A program made the translations under genes and the position numbers. Below the pieces are notes generated by a model. It was not told where the DNA came from. It did not search any database and was given only the letters and a program-made list of their open reading frames with translations. Shown here one piece after another: positions 1-8,670 of a DNA stretch of 34,051 bases (within the stretch, counting starts at the first letter, position 1; every line of letters begins with the position of its first letter). The DNA is taken from positions 6,900 through 40,950 of the forward strand of contig MEKU01000002.1 of assembly GCA_001767195.1 (NCBI GenBank). The letters are read 5' to 3'. The DNA comes from Acidobacteria bacterium RIFCSPLOWO2_02_FULL_67_21. Its GTDB lineage: Bacteria > Acidobacteriota > Vicinamibacteria > Vicinamibacterales > UBA2999.

Positions 1-321
1 GCGCTCAACGGGACATCTGACGGCCGGCCTGAGACGGCGCTCCGGCACCAGGAGGAAGTCTGCAATCGCCTCTTCCGGGTAATCATGGCCAGTCGGACGT
101 CCGTCGTCCTCGACCCCCAGGAGAAGCGTGCCGCCATCGGCGTTTGCGAAGGCTGCGACGTATTCGGCGATCGTGTCGCGAACCTGCCGCCGTTCAAGTG
201 ATCGCCGCGTATCCTCGCCCTGGTCCCAGAGCGATTTGAATTCAAGGAACTGCCCCTCTTCGCGGGCAAGCATCCCTCGAATCTCCTCCTCCAGGAACCG
301 GACGGGCCTCTCCGCGCTCAC
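1..321 (-). CDS. AlbA_2 (Schlafen-type) domain protein, N-terminal part, cut by window edge
   Basis: This ORF is not in the supplied track because it runs off the left edge. Reading the minus strand from GTG at 321 gives 107 open codons. A GGAG stretch lies about 7 bases upstream of that GTG. The protein contains EGQFLEFKS, then IAEYVAAFANADGGTLLLGV and EDDGRPTG. This is the hallmark of the AlbA_2 putative nucleic-acid-binding domain (PF04326) found in Schlafen-like and RecG-like accessory proteins. It starts 46 bases after the pglX stop on the same strand, so it belongs to the BREX operon. Proteins with this domain are recurrent passengers in defence loci. The C-terminal part, often an ATPase or winged-helix region, is outside the window, so the full architecture and role are unknown. 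Confidence 0.8.
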   Translation of the reverse strand, partial: MSAERPVRFLEEEIRGMLAREEGQFLEFKSLWDQGEDTRRSLERRQVRDTIAEYVAAFANADGGTLLLGVEDDGRPTGHDYPEEAIADFLLVPERRLRPAVRCPVER

Positions 322-366
322 GGGGCAACTCCAGACACGCGAGACCCGGCAAGCCCGGCCGAAGGT

Positions 367-3300
367 TCACACACGGCTGACCTCCCGGGCGGCTCGCACG
401 CGCGCCGCCAGCTTTTCCGCGGTCGAATAGTACAGGTCGTTCCAGCGGCAGCCGTCGAACTCGGGGCCGCCCTTGAAGTCGGTCCGCTCATCGAGAGATC
501 CCTCGCCAGGACAGCCCCAGAACCAGGGGAATTCCTCGCTGGGGCGAATGCTCTTCGGCTCGGTGCCGCGGTCCTTCCTCCAGGTGATATTGGGTTTCCA
601 CCGAAGAATGCCGGAGCCGGCGCGGCCGCCCTTTCGCAGCGCCACCGACATGAACGGCCGGATGTTGATCCTGACGCCGTCATTGATATCGGGATCCCAG
701 CCGACGGGTTGCTCGTGTAGCGGCTTCCATCGCACGAAGATGTCGTACGGCGGTTCACCGGCGAGAATGCGTTCGAGCTGAGCCTGCAGATCCAGGGCTG
801 CGGCCAAACGACCATCGGCGCCGTCCTTGCCGTCTCGCTGATCGGCCTTCTGCCGTTCGATCCAGTCTCCGAGATAGCTGTACGTCAGGGCTTCCATCGT
901 GCGCCGGCCCTCGCCATTGGGGCCGGCGAGCTTGTCGTAGTTGACCAACGCATGAAAGCCGTCCGGACGACCATCCCAGATGTGCCAGATGAACGGGACA
1001 TCGTGAAAGAGCCTGCAGTGCTCCTGGAAGAAATCGTTCCTCAGCCAGTCATCGAGGTCTCGGTCGGGCTTCAGTGCGCAGGCTGACAGAAGCGCCAACA
1101 GCCGATCGGCCGCTGGCTTTTCGCCACGAACGCTCGGAATACAGACGATGCCATCGTTATCCGCAAATTCAGCGAGTTCGCCGCATCGCTCAACGAGGCC
1201 CCTCGCCCGTGTGCTAAGGCGCATACTCGGGTCCAACTCGGCCGGCCAACGAATTCCAAGCAGTCGAATAACAGCAACCTGCATCGGCGCGTCAGAGTGC
1301 TCGGGGCGCCCATGGAATACCCACTGCGATGGGTCATTGCTTTCTGGTTCTGGCCGTCCGGTCGCGAACGCGTGCTCAGCCCCAAGCCGCCAACGCTGAA
1401 TGTCGAAGGGAACCTTGCTGACATAGCCATTGTTGACGCTCAGCTTGGAGTTCACCTTCCGCAACTCACCACGAAAGCTCGATGAACTCACGAATAGCCA
1501 CAACGCTCCCAAGTCGCGCTCGTGCCTTGGGACGATGACAGGGCTTGAGTCTGCGAACAGCTCACCAGAATAAAGAGTCGCAGGCAGCGCGCTAACCTGT
1601 CCGATCGCGATGCCCAGCTTTCCCCAGGCGTTCCGGCCTCGAAGGGCGGCACCGATCGTCCCGCTAGAGAGAGTTAACCAGTCGATGATGGCTTCACGGC
1701 CGGCGAAGTCACTGGTCTTTGCCGGCGGGCCTTGGAATAACCTCCACCGGTTTCGAAGGGAGTCCAGCTCCCAGAACGACCGCGCAAACCTCGGGGCGTC
1801 CGTCGATGACAGGCCCTGGTAACAATCGGAAAAATGGCCTAGCGTGCGGTCCGAGCCGATGGGCTCCGACAAGATCGCGGCATCCTGGTTCGTCAGCTGA
1901 TCTGATTGCAGAACCACGCGGACAGCCGATGCAGCAGGGCCGGTCAAAGCAGCTGCCTTGTCAGCAGCCCTCCGCTGCGCCGCCACGTCAATATCCGCCA
2001 TCTTTGCGCTCTCGGGCGGAACGCCGGCGGTGAGGGCGAGCAGCGCGACATTTACTCGTTCTCCGGAAATCGTCTCGAACGCCCGAGGGCCAAGTCTGGC
2101 AACGAGATTCCACTGGTCTGTTCTGAGTGACCTTTCACGAAGGGTGGCGTACGTCGTCAGGAACAGCCAGTTCTGGGGTGTGACAAGTGCGGCCGTGCTG
2201 CCCTTTCGACAAAACGACAAGCAGCGAATGACAAAGGCGGTCGCCAAGTCAGACTTACCCGCCGCGTAGTGCTCTTCGATGTGTGTCTTCAGGTCCTCGC
2301 CTTGGTTCCCGCTACCAAGGTACGGGACATTCGTAATGACAAGTGTGTACTGCCCCGCCAGCACCTCAGCCGCCATCGCCAACCCCTGTGCGGCGACGCC
2401 CATTTCATTGCGTTCCGGCGCGCCCTCGGTGCTCGCTACGGCCGCCCCGAGAGCGGCCAGCAGAGCATCGGTGCCCTTCCGATCGAGCATCCCACCGCCC
2501 TGGAATCGGCGCGGATCGATGAGGCTGCCGAGCGAAGGCGCCTTGGAAAAGAGGTCGTACAGCTGGCCGAATGCGAAGCGCGGTGACGACTCGGTCCCTT
2601 CGCCAAGCAGCCCAAGCCACTCATCCCGCGTTCCGCCAACAGACTGCCCCGAGCAACTGATATTGAGCGGCGGCAAGTCAATCGGTTGGCCCAAGAGCTT
2701 CCACGCGGCCAGCGCCAGATTGAACGCAGCGATCTGCGTGCAGCGCGCGTCGATCTCGAGACCGAAGAGGTTCTCCGCGAGAACGCCGCGAATCGCCTCG
2801 TCGACCGAAAGTCCCTCCTCTTCCATGCGGAGGCGAACGAGCAGCTCGAAGCCCTCGACCAGGAAGTGCCCGCTGCCGCAGCACGGATCGAGCACCTTCA
2901 GCTCGGCGGCGTGCGCCGGCCAGCCGTCGAACGTTCCCGCAGCCGGTCGCCACGGTCCGCTTGGCGTCTCGTCGGCATCGGCGTCAGCATCACGGTCCGG
3001 CTGAAGCCGGACACTACGTACGCTGGTATCGCCCTCGACACGCTCACGGACGAATCGCAAATACGAGAAGTCGTACCCGCCCTGTGCCGACAACCGAACC
3101 GCGCGGCGGAGTTCCTCTTCGTCACGCGCATTTCTGGCGAGCTCAGGACTCGCCGCCAGCATCCTGCCGGCCCGCCAGGCACCGATGGTGTTGTGAAAGA
3201 GGAAGAGCACCATGTAGTGCTCAGTGAAGAGCTGCGTGACAGCCGGCAGTTCGTCAGCGCCGATCTTGACGCCGGAACGGTTGACATCGTCCTTCCTCTC

Positions 3301-3870
3301 AGCCTGCCAGAACTGATACGTCCATCCCAGCGAGTCATCTGCCGTGAAGACGAGGGACGGCAGGGTCTGAAGAGTGCGTTCGAGCGCCAGATAGGTTTCC
3401 GGAGGCAACTGCACTTCGAGCACCGGATCATCGACGCGAAAGATCCTCGGCAACATCGTCTGCGCGTACGACGCGGCGAGAGCCCAGGGATTGCCTCCCT
3501 GCGCACGCGCCAGTTCTTCGCACTCCTCCATGGAGATCGCTACGCCATGTGTCGGTTCGATGAGTAGGTTGTTCTCGGCGAGAAATCGCGCGAACAGCAT
3601 GCGGTGCCAGTGTTCGTACGCCACTTCGTGCGCGAGGCGGTCGATCTGCTGCGTATCCTTGACCGGATCGCGCACATCGCCAAGCTGCTTGCCGTGCGCG
3701 CGCAGGCGCCCGCGTAAGCTCCGCCCGGCGGCATCCATCGAGTCGTGTGCTTTGCCCAGGTGCACGGCCAACGACTGGAGCGCCTTGCGGGCGCCGGCCT
3801 CGCCCTCGCGCCGGGCCTCCTGAATGGCGCGGGCAAGCTGGTTACGAAGGTCAACCGGAAGCGGAGCCAT
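367..3870 (-). CDS. pglX: BREX adenine-specific DNA methyltransferase PglX
   Basis: This 1167-aa protein has the length and layout of PglX, the BREX enzyme that methylates adenine in host DNA and is also needed for phage exclusion. SAM-binding motif I is LDPCCGSGHFLVEGFELL near residue 325, followed by the acidic LFGLEIDARC. The catalytic motif IV position near residue 512 reads LVITNVPYLGSGN, so the usual NPPY is NVPY. The N-terminal helical region and the long C-terminal target-recognition region (about residues 650-1150) match the Eco57I-like PglX plan. The gene starts 9 bases after the HEPN stop. A low-complexity linker, SVRSVRLQPDRDADADADE, sits just before motif I and is encoded by a palindromic repeat. 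Family assignment is strong. Whether the NVPY variant is fully active cannot be told from sequence. Confidence 0.94.
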   Translation of the reverse strand: MAPLPVDLRNQLARAIQEARREGEAGARKALQSLAVHLGKAHDSMDAAGRSLRGRLRAHGKQLGDVRDPVKDTQQIDRLAHEVAYEHWHRMLFARFLAENNLLIEPTHGVAISMEECEELARAQGGNPWALAASYAQTMLPRIFRVDDPVLEVQLPPETYLALERTLQTLPSLVFTADDSLGWTYQFWQAERKDDVNRSGVKIGADELPAVTQLFTEHYMVLFLFHNTIGAWRAGRMLAASPELARNARDEEELRRAVRLSAQGGYDFSYLRFVRERVEGDTSVRSVRLQPDRDADADADETPSGPWRPAAGTFDGWPAHAAELKVLDPCCGSGHFLVEGFELLVRLRMEEEGLSVDEAIRGVLAENLFGLEIDARCTQIAAFNLALAAWKLLGQPIDLPPLNISCSGQSVGGTRDEWLGLLGEGTESSPRFAFGQLYDLFSKAPSLGSLIDPRRFQGGGMLDRKGTDALLAALGAAVASTEGAPERNEMGVAAQGLAMAAEVLAGQYTLVITNVPYLGSGNQGEDLKTHIEEHYAAGKSDLATAFVIRCLSFCRKGSTAALVTPQNWLFLTTYATLRERSLRTDQWNLVARLGPRAFETISGERVNVALLALTAGVPPESAKMADIDVAAQRRAADKAAALTGPAASAVRVVLQSDQLTNQDAAILSEPIGSDRTLGHFSDCYQGLSSTDAPRFARSFWELDSLRNRWRLFQGPPAKTSDFAGREAIIDWLTLSSGTIGAALRGRNAWGKLGIAIGQVSALPATLYSGELFADSSPVIVPRHERDLGALWLFVSSSSFRGELRKVNSKLSVNNGYVSKVPFDIQRWRLGAEHAFATGRPEPESNDPSQWVFHGRPEHSDAPMQVAVIRLLGIRWPAELDPSMRLSTRARGLVERCGELAEFADNDGIVCIPSVRGEKPAADRLLALLSACALKPDRDLDDWLRNDFFQEHCRLFHDVPFIWHIWDGRPDGFHALVNYDKLAGPNGEGRRTMEALTYSYLGDWIERQKADQRDGKDGADGRLAAALDLQAQLERILAGEPPYDIFVRWKPLHEQPVGWDPDINDGVRINIRPFMSVALRKGGRAGSGILRWKPNITWRKDRGTEPKSIRPSEEFPWFWGCPGEGSLDERTDFKGGPEFDGCRWNDLYYSTAEKLAARVRAAREVSRV
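2995..3012. repeat. Palindromic repeat core inside pglX
   Basis: gtccggctgaagccggac has 8-bp inverted arms around a 2-base centre. With its flanks it is read in pglX as SVRSVRLQPDR and on the other strand as VRLKPDTTYAG. From memory, peptides of this type recur as spurious translations of a dispersed repeat in acidobacterial genomes; this was not checked. The repeat is in frame and falls between the helical N-terminal domain and methyltransferase motif I. Confidence 0.6.
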
Positions 3871-3879
3871 GCTCTTGGC

Positions 3880-4263
3880 TTATCCCTCATCACGAAGGCA
3901 TGCCTGGCCGGCCCGGATGAACTCTTCAGCCTGGGAGATCACCTCGACGGCCTGATCGCTCGATACCTCGGTCCCCACCCCGTAATCACCCACATTCCGG
4001 ATGTCCTGCCCATCGATCAGCCACCGATGAAACTTGACATCAAGCTTCCCGGTCTTGGCAAACTCCTGTCCAAAACCGCCGAGCACGCCAGCGTGACTGC
4101 TGTAAGACTTTCCGAGAGAAGCCAGTAGCGCCTCGGCGACGTAGAACATCGCGTAGTAGGCACGGGCGGCAGCGAAACCGTGGTACCCCCGATCGAGAAG
4201 GAGCCTCGCGGCGGCAAGACTCTCCTGTGCCTTCGCCATGAGAGACTGGAGGTCTTCGTTCAC
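3880..4263 (-). CDS. HEPN domain protein (partner of MNT nucleotidyltransferase)
   Basis: This 127-aa all-helical protein has the PF05168 HEPN layout: KAQESLAAARLLLDRGYHGFAAARAYYAMFYVAEALL, a short loop, SSHAGVLGGFGQEF, and a final helix after RNVGDYG. HEPN/MNT pairs are a large class of toxin-antitoxin modules in which the HEPN member is usually the RNase-like toxin. The start overlaps the stop of the upstream nucleotidyltransferase by 4 bases (ATGA), indicating translational coupling. The usual RX4-6H catalytic motif is not seen; the equivalent place reads RNVGDYG. PF05168 members often have this form, so the protein may not be a classical RNase. It lies between brxC and pglX, inside the BREX core. 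Confidence 0.88.
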   Translation of the reverse strand: MNEDLQSLMAKAQESLAAARLLLDRGYHGFAAARAYYAMFYVAEALLASLGKSYSSHAGVLGGFGQEFAKTGKLDVKFHRWLIDGQDIRNVGDYGVGTEVSSDQAVEVISQAEEFIRAGQACLRDEG

Positions 4264-4589
4264 GCAGGCACCCCTTCACGCCTGACGTTCATGAAGAACG
4301 GAAGGTTGCGCGTCTTGAGATCCGCCTCGGAGACGAAGACACGCGACAGAACGACGTCGTACGCGAGGCTCAGGCTCGCGGTGAGTTCGGAAGATCTCCG
4401 GACGGCCTCCCCGTAATCGAACGGGCCGCGCAGGACGCAGAGCACGTCGATATCCGAGTCCTCGCGCCCTTCTCCCCGCGCGAAGGAGCCGTAGAGGGTC
4501 ACGCCGACAAGCTGGTCTCCGAACAGCTTCTCAAGACCTTCTCGATATTCGCGGACGGCCTTCTCAACCTTCGATTGGTCCATACTCAT
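4260..4589 (-). CDS. MNT-type minimal nucleotidyltransferase (antitoxin-like)
   Basis: This 109-aa protein has the pol-beta-like minimal nucleotidyltransferase signature GVTLYGSFARGEGREDSDIDVLCV near residues 28-52, with both catalytic aspartates (DSDID) intact. In known HEPN/MNT modules the MNT protein neutralises the HEPN toxin, in studied cases by AMPylating it. Here it precedes the HEPN gene with a 4-base overlap. It follows brxC after a gap of about 55 bases, the largest gap in the run from brxA to pglX. The ATG at 4589 was kept; a second ATG two codons later (MSMDQ) is possible. Function as antitoxin is inferred from pairing and the intact motif. Confidence 0.88.
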   Translation of the reverse strand: MSMDQSKVEKAVREYREGLEKLFGDQLVGVTLYGSFARGEGREDSDIDVLCVLRGPFDYGEAVRRSSELTASLSLAYDVVLSRVFVSEADLKTRNLPFFMNVRREGVPA

Positions 4590-4644
4590 CGGCCTCCCTC
4601 ACACGATGCTTTTTGCACGTCCATGAACGGCACACGCCACGATG

Positions 4645-7600
4645 CTAACTCACGATCACAGGACCGCTCTTCGCCGCCCCGAGGAGCCTGCGTTCGTGCT
4701 CCTCGATCCACATGCGGACGGCGGCCTCGTCCACCAGCGTGGCCCGCCGGATCGCGACAGTGGTGGTCACGCGGTGCGGCTCGTCCGGCATCGATTTCGC
4801 CGCGGCCGCGCTCAACGCGCGCGACAAGCGCTGCGGCACCGCGTCGGTCTGATCCCCCCACGAGGCAAGCGCCCGCTCGTCCAAGGCGTGCTGCAGTGCG
4901 GCGTCAGTGGAGATCTCGAGCGGCGCCGGCACATCGAGACCCACCTCCCGGCGGACGGCCGCTTGGGCCGCTTGATCGAGTTTTGCCCAGCCGGCATCCG
5001 CGGCGAGTGCAGAGGCCGCATCGGCGATCGCCGCTACCAGGGCCGCGTGCGCACGCGTCAGATCTGCTCGAAGCGCGGCGGCCAGTCTCGACACCAACGG
5101 GCTGACATGGTTGGTCTCGTCCAGGAGACTGCGCTGCGCGGCGATGGCGTCGAGCTGCCGCGCGGCCTCCTCACAACCAGGTAAGCTCCCCGCGTGCTGC
5201 CGCAGCGCGGCCGCCAGGTCCCACTCCTCTCGACGAGCCGACGCCCGCTGCGAGATGGCTGACCACGCCTCGATGCTGGCTTCCAACTCAGCTTTGCTGG
5301 CAAGAATCGCGCTCAACTGCTCGGCGCCAACGAGCCGCTTCAGGTCATCAACCGACCGTGTATCAGCCGGAGCCGGCAAAGGCGGCGCCCCACCGGTTCG
5401 CTCGGCCAGGTTGACGAGGGCATCGAGAAACTGCGGCGCGCGCTGCTCCTCTTCGTTGCTCTTGCAACTGATGCCGACCTTACTGAACAGACCGCGAAGC
5501 GCGATTCGGTCGCCGGCGGGAATGCGGATTCGCTCGGCGCGAAACTCGGCGGTCTTGAGGGCGGTCTGATCCAGCGAACCCGGCGCCACGGCCTGGCCGT
5601 TCTTCGTGGCGCGCAGGTGACCGCTGCGGTGGAGCGCCGTCAGCGCGGCGTCGATCGCGTCCTGGGGCCACCCGCACGGCGCCGCCTTCAACGCTCGCTG
5701 GAGCTCACTGCCCTTCACAGCCGATGCGGCGCGCTGCAGCACCTCCCTCGCGACTGGGTGCTCCTCCGTTGCGCCATCCCATCCGACAACCTTCAGAGGC
5801 TGATCCGAGCCCTGTTGCGCACGCTTGAGCGCCGATTCCCACGCCTTGTGATCGCCCTCGTGGAAGCGCGGAAATAACCGGGCCAGCGACGCCTGGGCGC
5901 CAGCGTTGATCCTGGCCGTGAGGTCGTCACCGAAGAGCTCGTTGCCACCGCCCTGAAACGCGACCGCCGCCCGCAGGACGTCGCGCACGATCTCGTCTCG
6001 TGCGGCCTCGGCGTTGCGCAGACGACTCTCCATGCTCGCTTGCGCTTCCTTGCCTTCGGGAGGAACCTGCGGGCCGTAGTGATCCAGCACCTGGCGGGCT
6101 GCCTCCACGTCGATGATGCGGTCGCGGAGGCGATCGTCGCTGCGCCTGGGCAGGAACACATGAACGGTGGGGTCGTTCTGGCCCAGACGCCTGGCGTCAC
6201 GCTCGGCGTCTTTCTGCGAGCATGCCCACCCATCACGCAACCAGACGCTGATGTGGTCTACGCCAGCCTGCGGCGCCTCGTTCGCCACGTGGAGCACCAT
6301 GGTCCGTCGCAGCCTGGCGTCGCCGTGAATGAGCTTGACGGTGCTGAGAATGTCCTGAAGGGCTTTACCAAAGAGCTGGTCGCGGCGCGCGCCAATCTCG
6401 GGCTCGTTGCCGCGGACGCCCTGCTGACGCTCTCGAAACGCCAGGTCCCACGCGGCACCCTCAGTCGTCTGGAGGCGGAACTCCTCGCCCACCTTCATCA
6501 GCACGCCTTCGGTGGCCAGAGTCTCGAGCGTGTCGCTAACTTGCTTCCGGAACGAGCCGGATTCCTTCGAGATGTCCGACACGAGCAGATCGGCGATCGT
6601 GTTGGCATTCGCCCGAACGCCCAGGTCGACGCCTTCCTGTTTCGGCAGCTTGCCGACCAGGAACGCGATGCCGCACACGTCACGGCGCAACCGCCCGCTC
6701 TCCGTCCCGTCGTCCAGCTTCTGAATGCGCGTGTTGATCTCATTCAACAGGACACCGGAATTCACGAGGCTCGGGGCGAGCGCATCGAACAGATCGCTCG
6801 CCGGGATGGCCGCGCCGAGTTCCTGATTGGCGATGGCGTGCAGCGAGTCGTGCAGGATGCGAAGCTGCGACCGGAGTTGGCTGTGTGTGCCGGGCGCGTC
6901 GGCCGCCTGAAAGCAGGCCTCCCAGAACCGGCGTCGGACCGGCAACAAGGGATAGTCGTCAACGCGATACTTCCGATCATCGGACCGGGAGCCCATTTTC
7001 GTGCCTTGAAGGTGCCGGGCAATCTCACCGGCGTGGGTCTCGAATGTCGCCTCGATGTCCGGCCGGGCCGTGGGTTTCTTCTGCAGGAGCACACGCCTGG
7101 TCACGGCTTCCACGTCAGCGTCGGTCAGCTCGACGGCGATCCGGAACCTGTCTCGCAGCCACATCAGCGAATGAGTGCCGGCTGAAAGCGCGGACTGTCC
7201 GGCGCCCACGAGCATTACGCGGCTATCGAATTGCGTCTGCAGCGCCTCGGCGAGCTCGGTTATCGCAGCGGCGCGATCGGTGTCTTCATTGATGTACTGC
7301 TGCACCTCGTCCAGAACCAGGATCGTGAGCGGCAGCGTCGCGTCAGGTGACAGTGCATTCTTCGCAGCCGCCACAAACTCCGCGGTCGTGATGTCCGTGT
7401 TCCTTTGCGGAAACTGCCGGATCAATACCTGGCGCGCGGCCTTCTCATCCACCGCAAAATCGGGATCGACCTGAATCAGCGCTCGGGCGATGACAGGGCT
7501 CACGTGCAGGTCACCGAGCTCCTTGAACCAGTCCTTGCCCGCGGCTTCAACAGAGCGGCGGACCTCGCCAAGATGGCCGCTCTTGCGCAGCCAGAAACAG

Positions 7601-8115
7601 AACATCGCCTGCGAGTACTGCGACGGCCAGCCGGTCGCCTGAAGCAGGACGGACAGCACCGTCTCGCGAACCCGGTCAACGATGCCCCCCAGCATCGATC
7701 CGGCGGCAGCCACCGCCGGTCTGCCAGTGCGACGCGCATGGGTATCCAACTCTCGAAGCTGTGCATCGACCTCGTCGGGAAGGCCGCCGCGCACAAGACT
7801 CCGTGCAGTTGCGCCGTCCTCAAACGTAGTGTTCACCCACAGATGCGTGAGCATCTTGAGGAGGTGCGACTTTCCGCTTCCAAAGAAGCCGCTTACCCAC
7901 GCCGAGTCCTGGCGTGGCGTGCCAAGGTTTGCCAGAAACCTGTCGAGGATTCGCTGAAGAGCATCGCCGAACTGACCGTCGCAGACGAAGCTCTCGAGCT
8001 CCGCGCGAAGTTCGGCCCGTGCTCCGGAGTCTGCGATGTCCAGGATGCGAGCCTGGCCGCTGTTGGCGAGGCGTCCGGTCCGGGGATCGCGGTCGAGCAG
8101 TTCGTAGATCTTCAC
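4645..8115 (-). CDS. brxC: BREX P-loop ATPase BrxC
   Basis: This is a large ATPase of 1156 aa, typical for BrxC (about 1200 aa), a core BREX component thought to use ATP in assembly or DNA sensing. The P-loop is GFFGSGKSHLLKML near residue 76 and the Walker B segment is LTILVLDEVQQYI near residue 280. A following VGAGQSALS segment fits the AAA+ sensor region. The C-terminal half is helical and Ala/Arg-rich. The ORF track starts at 8166, but the GTG at 8115 is preferred. It begins VKIYELLDRDPRTGRLANSG, as BrxC/PglY proteins commonly do, has a GAAGGGA stretch upstream, and overlaps the brxB stop by exactly 4 bases (GTGA). The extra 17 residues in the track version look non-coding. Confidence 0.95.
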   Translation of the reverse strand: MKIYELLDRDPRTGRLANSGQARILDIADSGARAELRAELESFVCDGQFGDALQRILDRFLANLGTPRQDSAWVSGFFGSGKSHLLKMLTHLWVNTTFEDGATARSLVRGGLPDEVDAQLRELDTHARRTGRPAVAAAGSMLGGIVDRVRETVLSVLLQATGWPSQYSQAMFCFWLRKSGHLGEVRRSVEAAGKDWFKELGDLHVSPVIARALIQVDPDFAVDEKAARQVLIRQFPQRNTDITTAEFVAAAKNALSPDATLPLTILVLDEVQQYINEDTDRAAAITELAEALQTQFDSRVMLVGAGQSALSAGTHSLMWLRDRFRIAVELTDADVEAVTRRVLLQKKPTARPDIEATFETHAGEIARHLQGTKMGSRSDDRKYRVDDYPLLPVRRRFWEACFQAADAPGTHSQLRSQLRILHDSLHAIANQELGAAIPASDLFDALAPSLVNSGVLLNEINTRIQKLDDGTESGRLRRDVCGIAFLVGKLPKQEGVDLGVRANANTIADLLVSDISKESGSFRKQVSDTLETLATEGVLMKVGEEFRLQTTEGAAWDLAFRERQQGVRGNEPEIGARRDQLFGKALQDILSTVKLIHGDARLRRTMVLHVANEAPQAGVDHISVWLRDGWACSQKDAERDARRLGQNDPTVHVFLPRRSDDRLRDRIIDVEAARQVLDHYGPQVPPEGKEAQASMESRLRNAEAARDEIVRDVLRAAVAFQGGGNELFGDDLTARINAGAQASLARLFPRFHEGDHKAWESALKRAQQGSDQPLKVVGWDGATEEHPVAREVLQRAASAVKGSELQRALKAAPCGWPQDAIDAALTALHRSGHLRATKNGQAVAPGSLDQTALKTAEFRAERIRIPAGDRIALRGLFSKVGISCKSNEEEQRAPQFLDALVNLAERTGGAPPLPAPADTRSVDDLKRLVGAEQLSAILASKAELEASIEAWSAISQRASARREEWDLAAALRQHAGSLPGCEEAARQLDAIAAQRSLLDETNHVSPLVSRLAAALRADLTRAHAALVAAIADAASALAADAGWAKLDQAAQAAVRREVGLDVPAPLEISTDAALQHALDERALASWGDQTDAVPQRLSRALSAAAAKSMPDEPHRVTTTVAIRRATLVDEAAVRMWIEEHERRLLGAAKSGPVIVS

Positions 8116-8669
8116 AGAGGTGTCCCTTCGCCGTGGAGCGTGATGCCATTGGCCAGGTAATTCCATCCGTCCCGCGCGTCAAGCAGCCGGTAGTTGTTCC
8201 CGTTCTTCGTGCCTGGGAAGAGCACCACGAGTTGACCGCGAATGGCGCGCTCGACGTCGTGAATAATCTCGGCAACGCGCACGAATCCGTACAGTGATGC
8301 CACCCCGAGGAGCGCCACCACGGTGTTGTCATCCGCCTGTTCGAGCTGCTCCGTCAATCGGCGCACGATGTTGCGTTTGAAGTCGACCTTCAGCTTCATG
8401 ACGAGCAGCTCGGGCATCTCGAAGTACGACTCGCGGTATTCTTCGCCGGCCATCCACTCGGAGAACCATTTCGAGCAGTCGACCAGCTTCCAGGCATGCT
8501 GTGCTCGCAGGGTGGCCTGCTCGAACTCTCCTATGCGCGCACGAAGCGCGCGCTCGGCCTCTTTTTCGTAGACCACCAGCATCACGCGCTGAGCACCCGA
8601 CGAAGTGCGCTGCCAGGGCACGCTGATGTGCCGGTGATACGCCGCAGCGAGATCCTCCACTTTTCCCAT
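8112..8669 (-). CDS. brxB: BREX protein BrxB (DUF1788)
   Basis: This 185-aa protein matches DUF1788/BrxB in size, position and C-terminal signature: GQLVVLFPGTKNGNNYRLLDARDGWNYLA. BrxB is a required BREX component without a firmly known biochemical activity. Its start lies 1 base after the brxA-like stop (TGA-c-ATG) and its stop overlaps the brxC start by 4 bases, so brxA-B-C are translationally linked. No membrane segment or catalytic motif is visible. Family call is strong from both sequence and context. Confidence 0.88.
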   Translation of the reverse strand: MGKVEDLAAAYHRHISVPWQRTSSGAQRVMLVVYEKEAERALRARIGEFEQATLRAQHAWKLVDCSKWFSEWMAGEEYRESYFEMPELLVMKLKVDFKRNIVRRLTEQLEQADDNTVVALLGVASLYGFVRVAEIIHDVERAIRGQLVVLFPGTKNGNNYRLLDARDGWNYLANGITLHGEGTPL

Positions 8670-8670
8670 G

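Noticed and set aside
6040-7185. 381-aa plus-strand ORF within brxC
   Set aside because: Shadow of brxC; no domain signature and no ribosome site.
8116-8166. Upstream 17-codon extension of brxC
   Set aside because: It overlaps brxB and looks non-coding (MELPGQWHHAPRRRDTS). The GTG at 8115 gives the usual N-terminus and a 4-base overlap.
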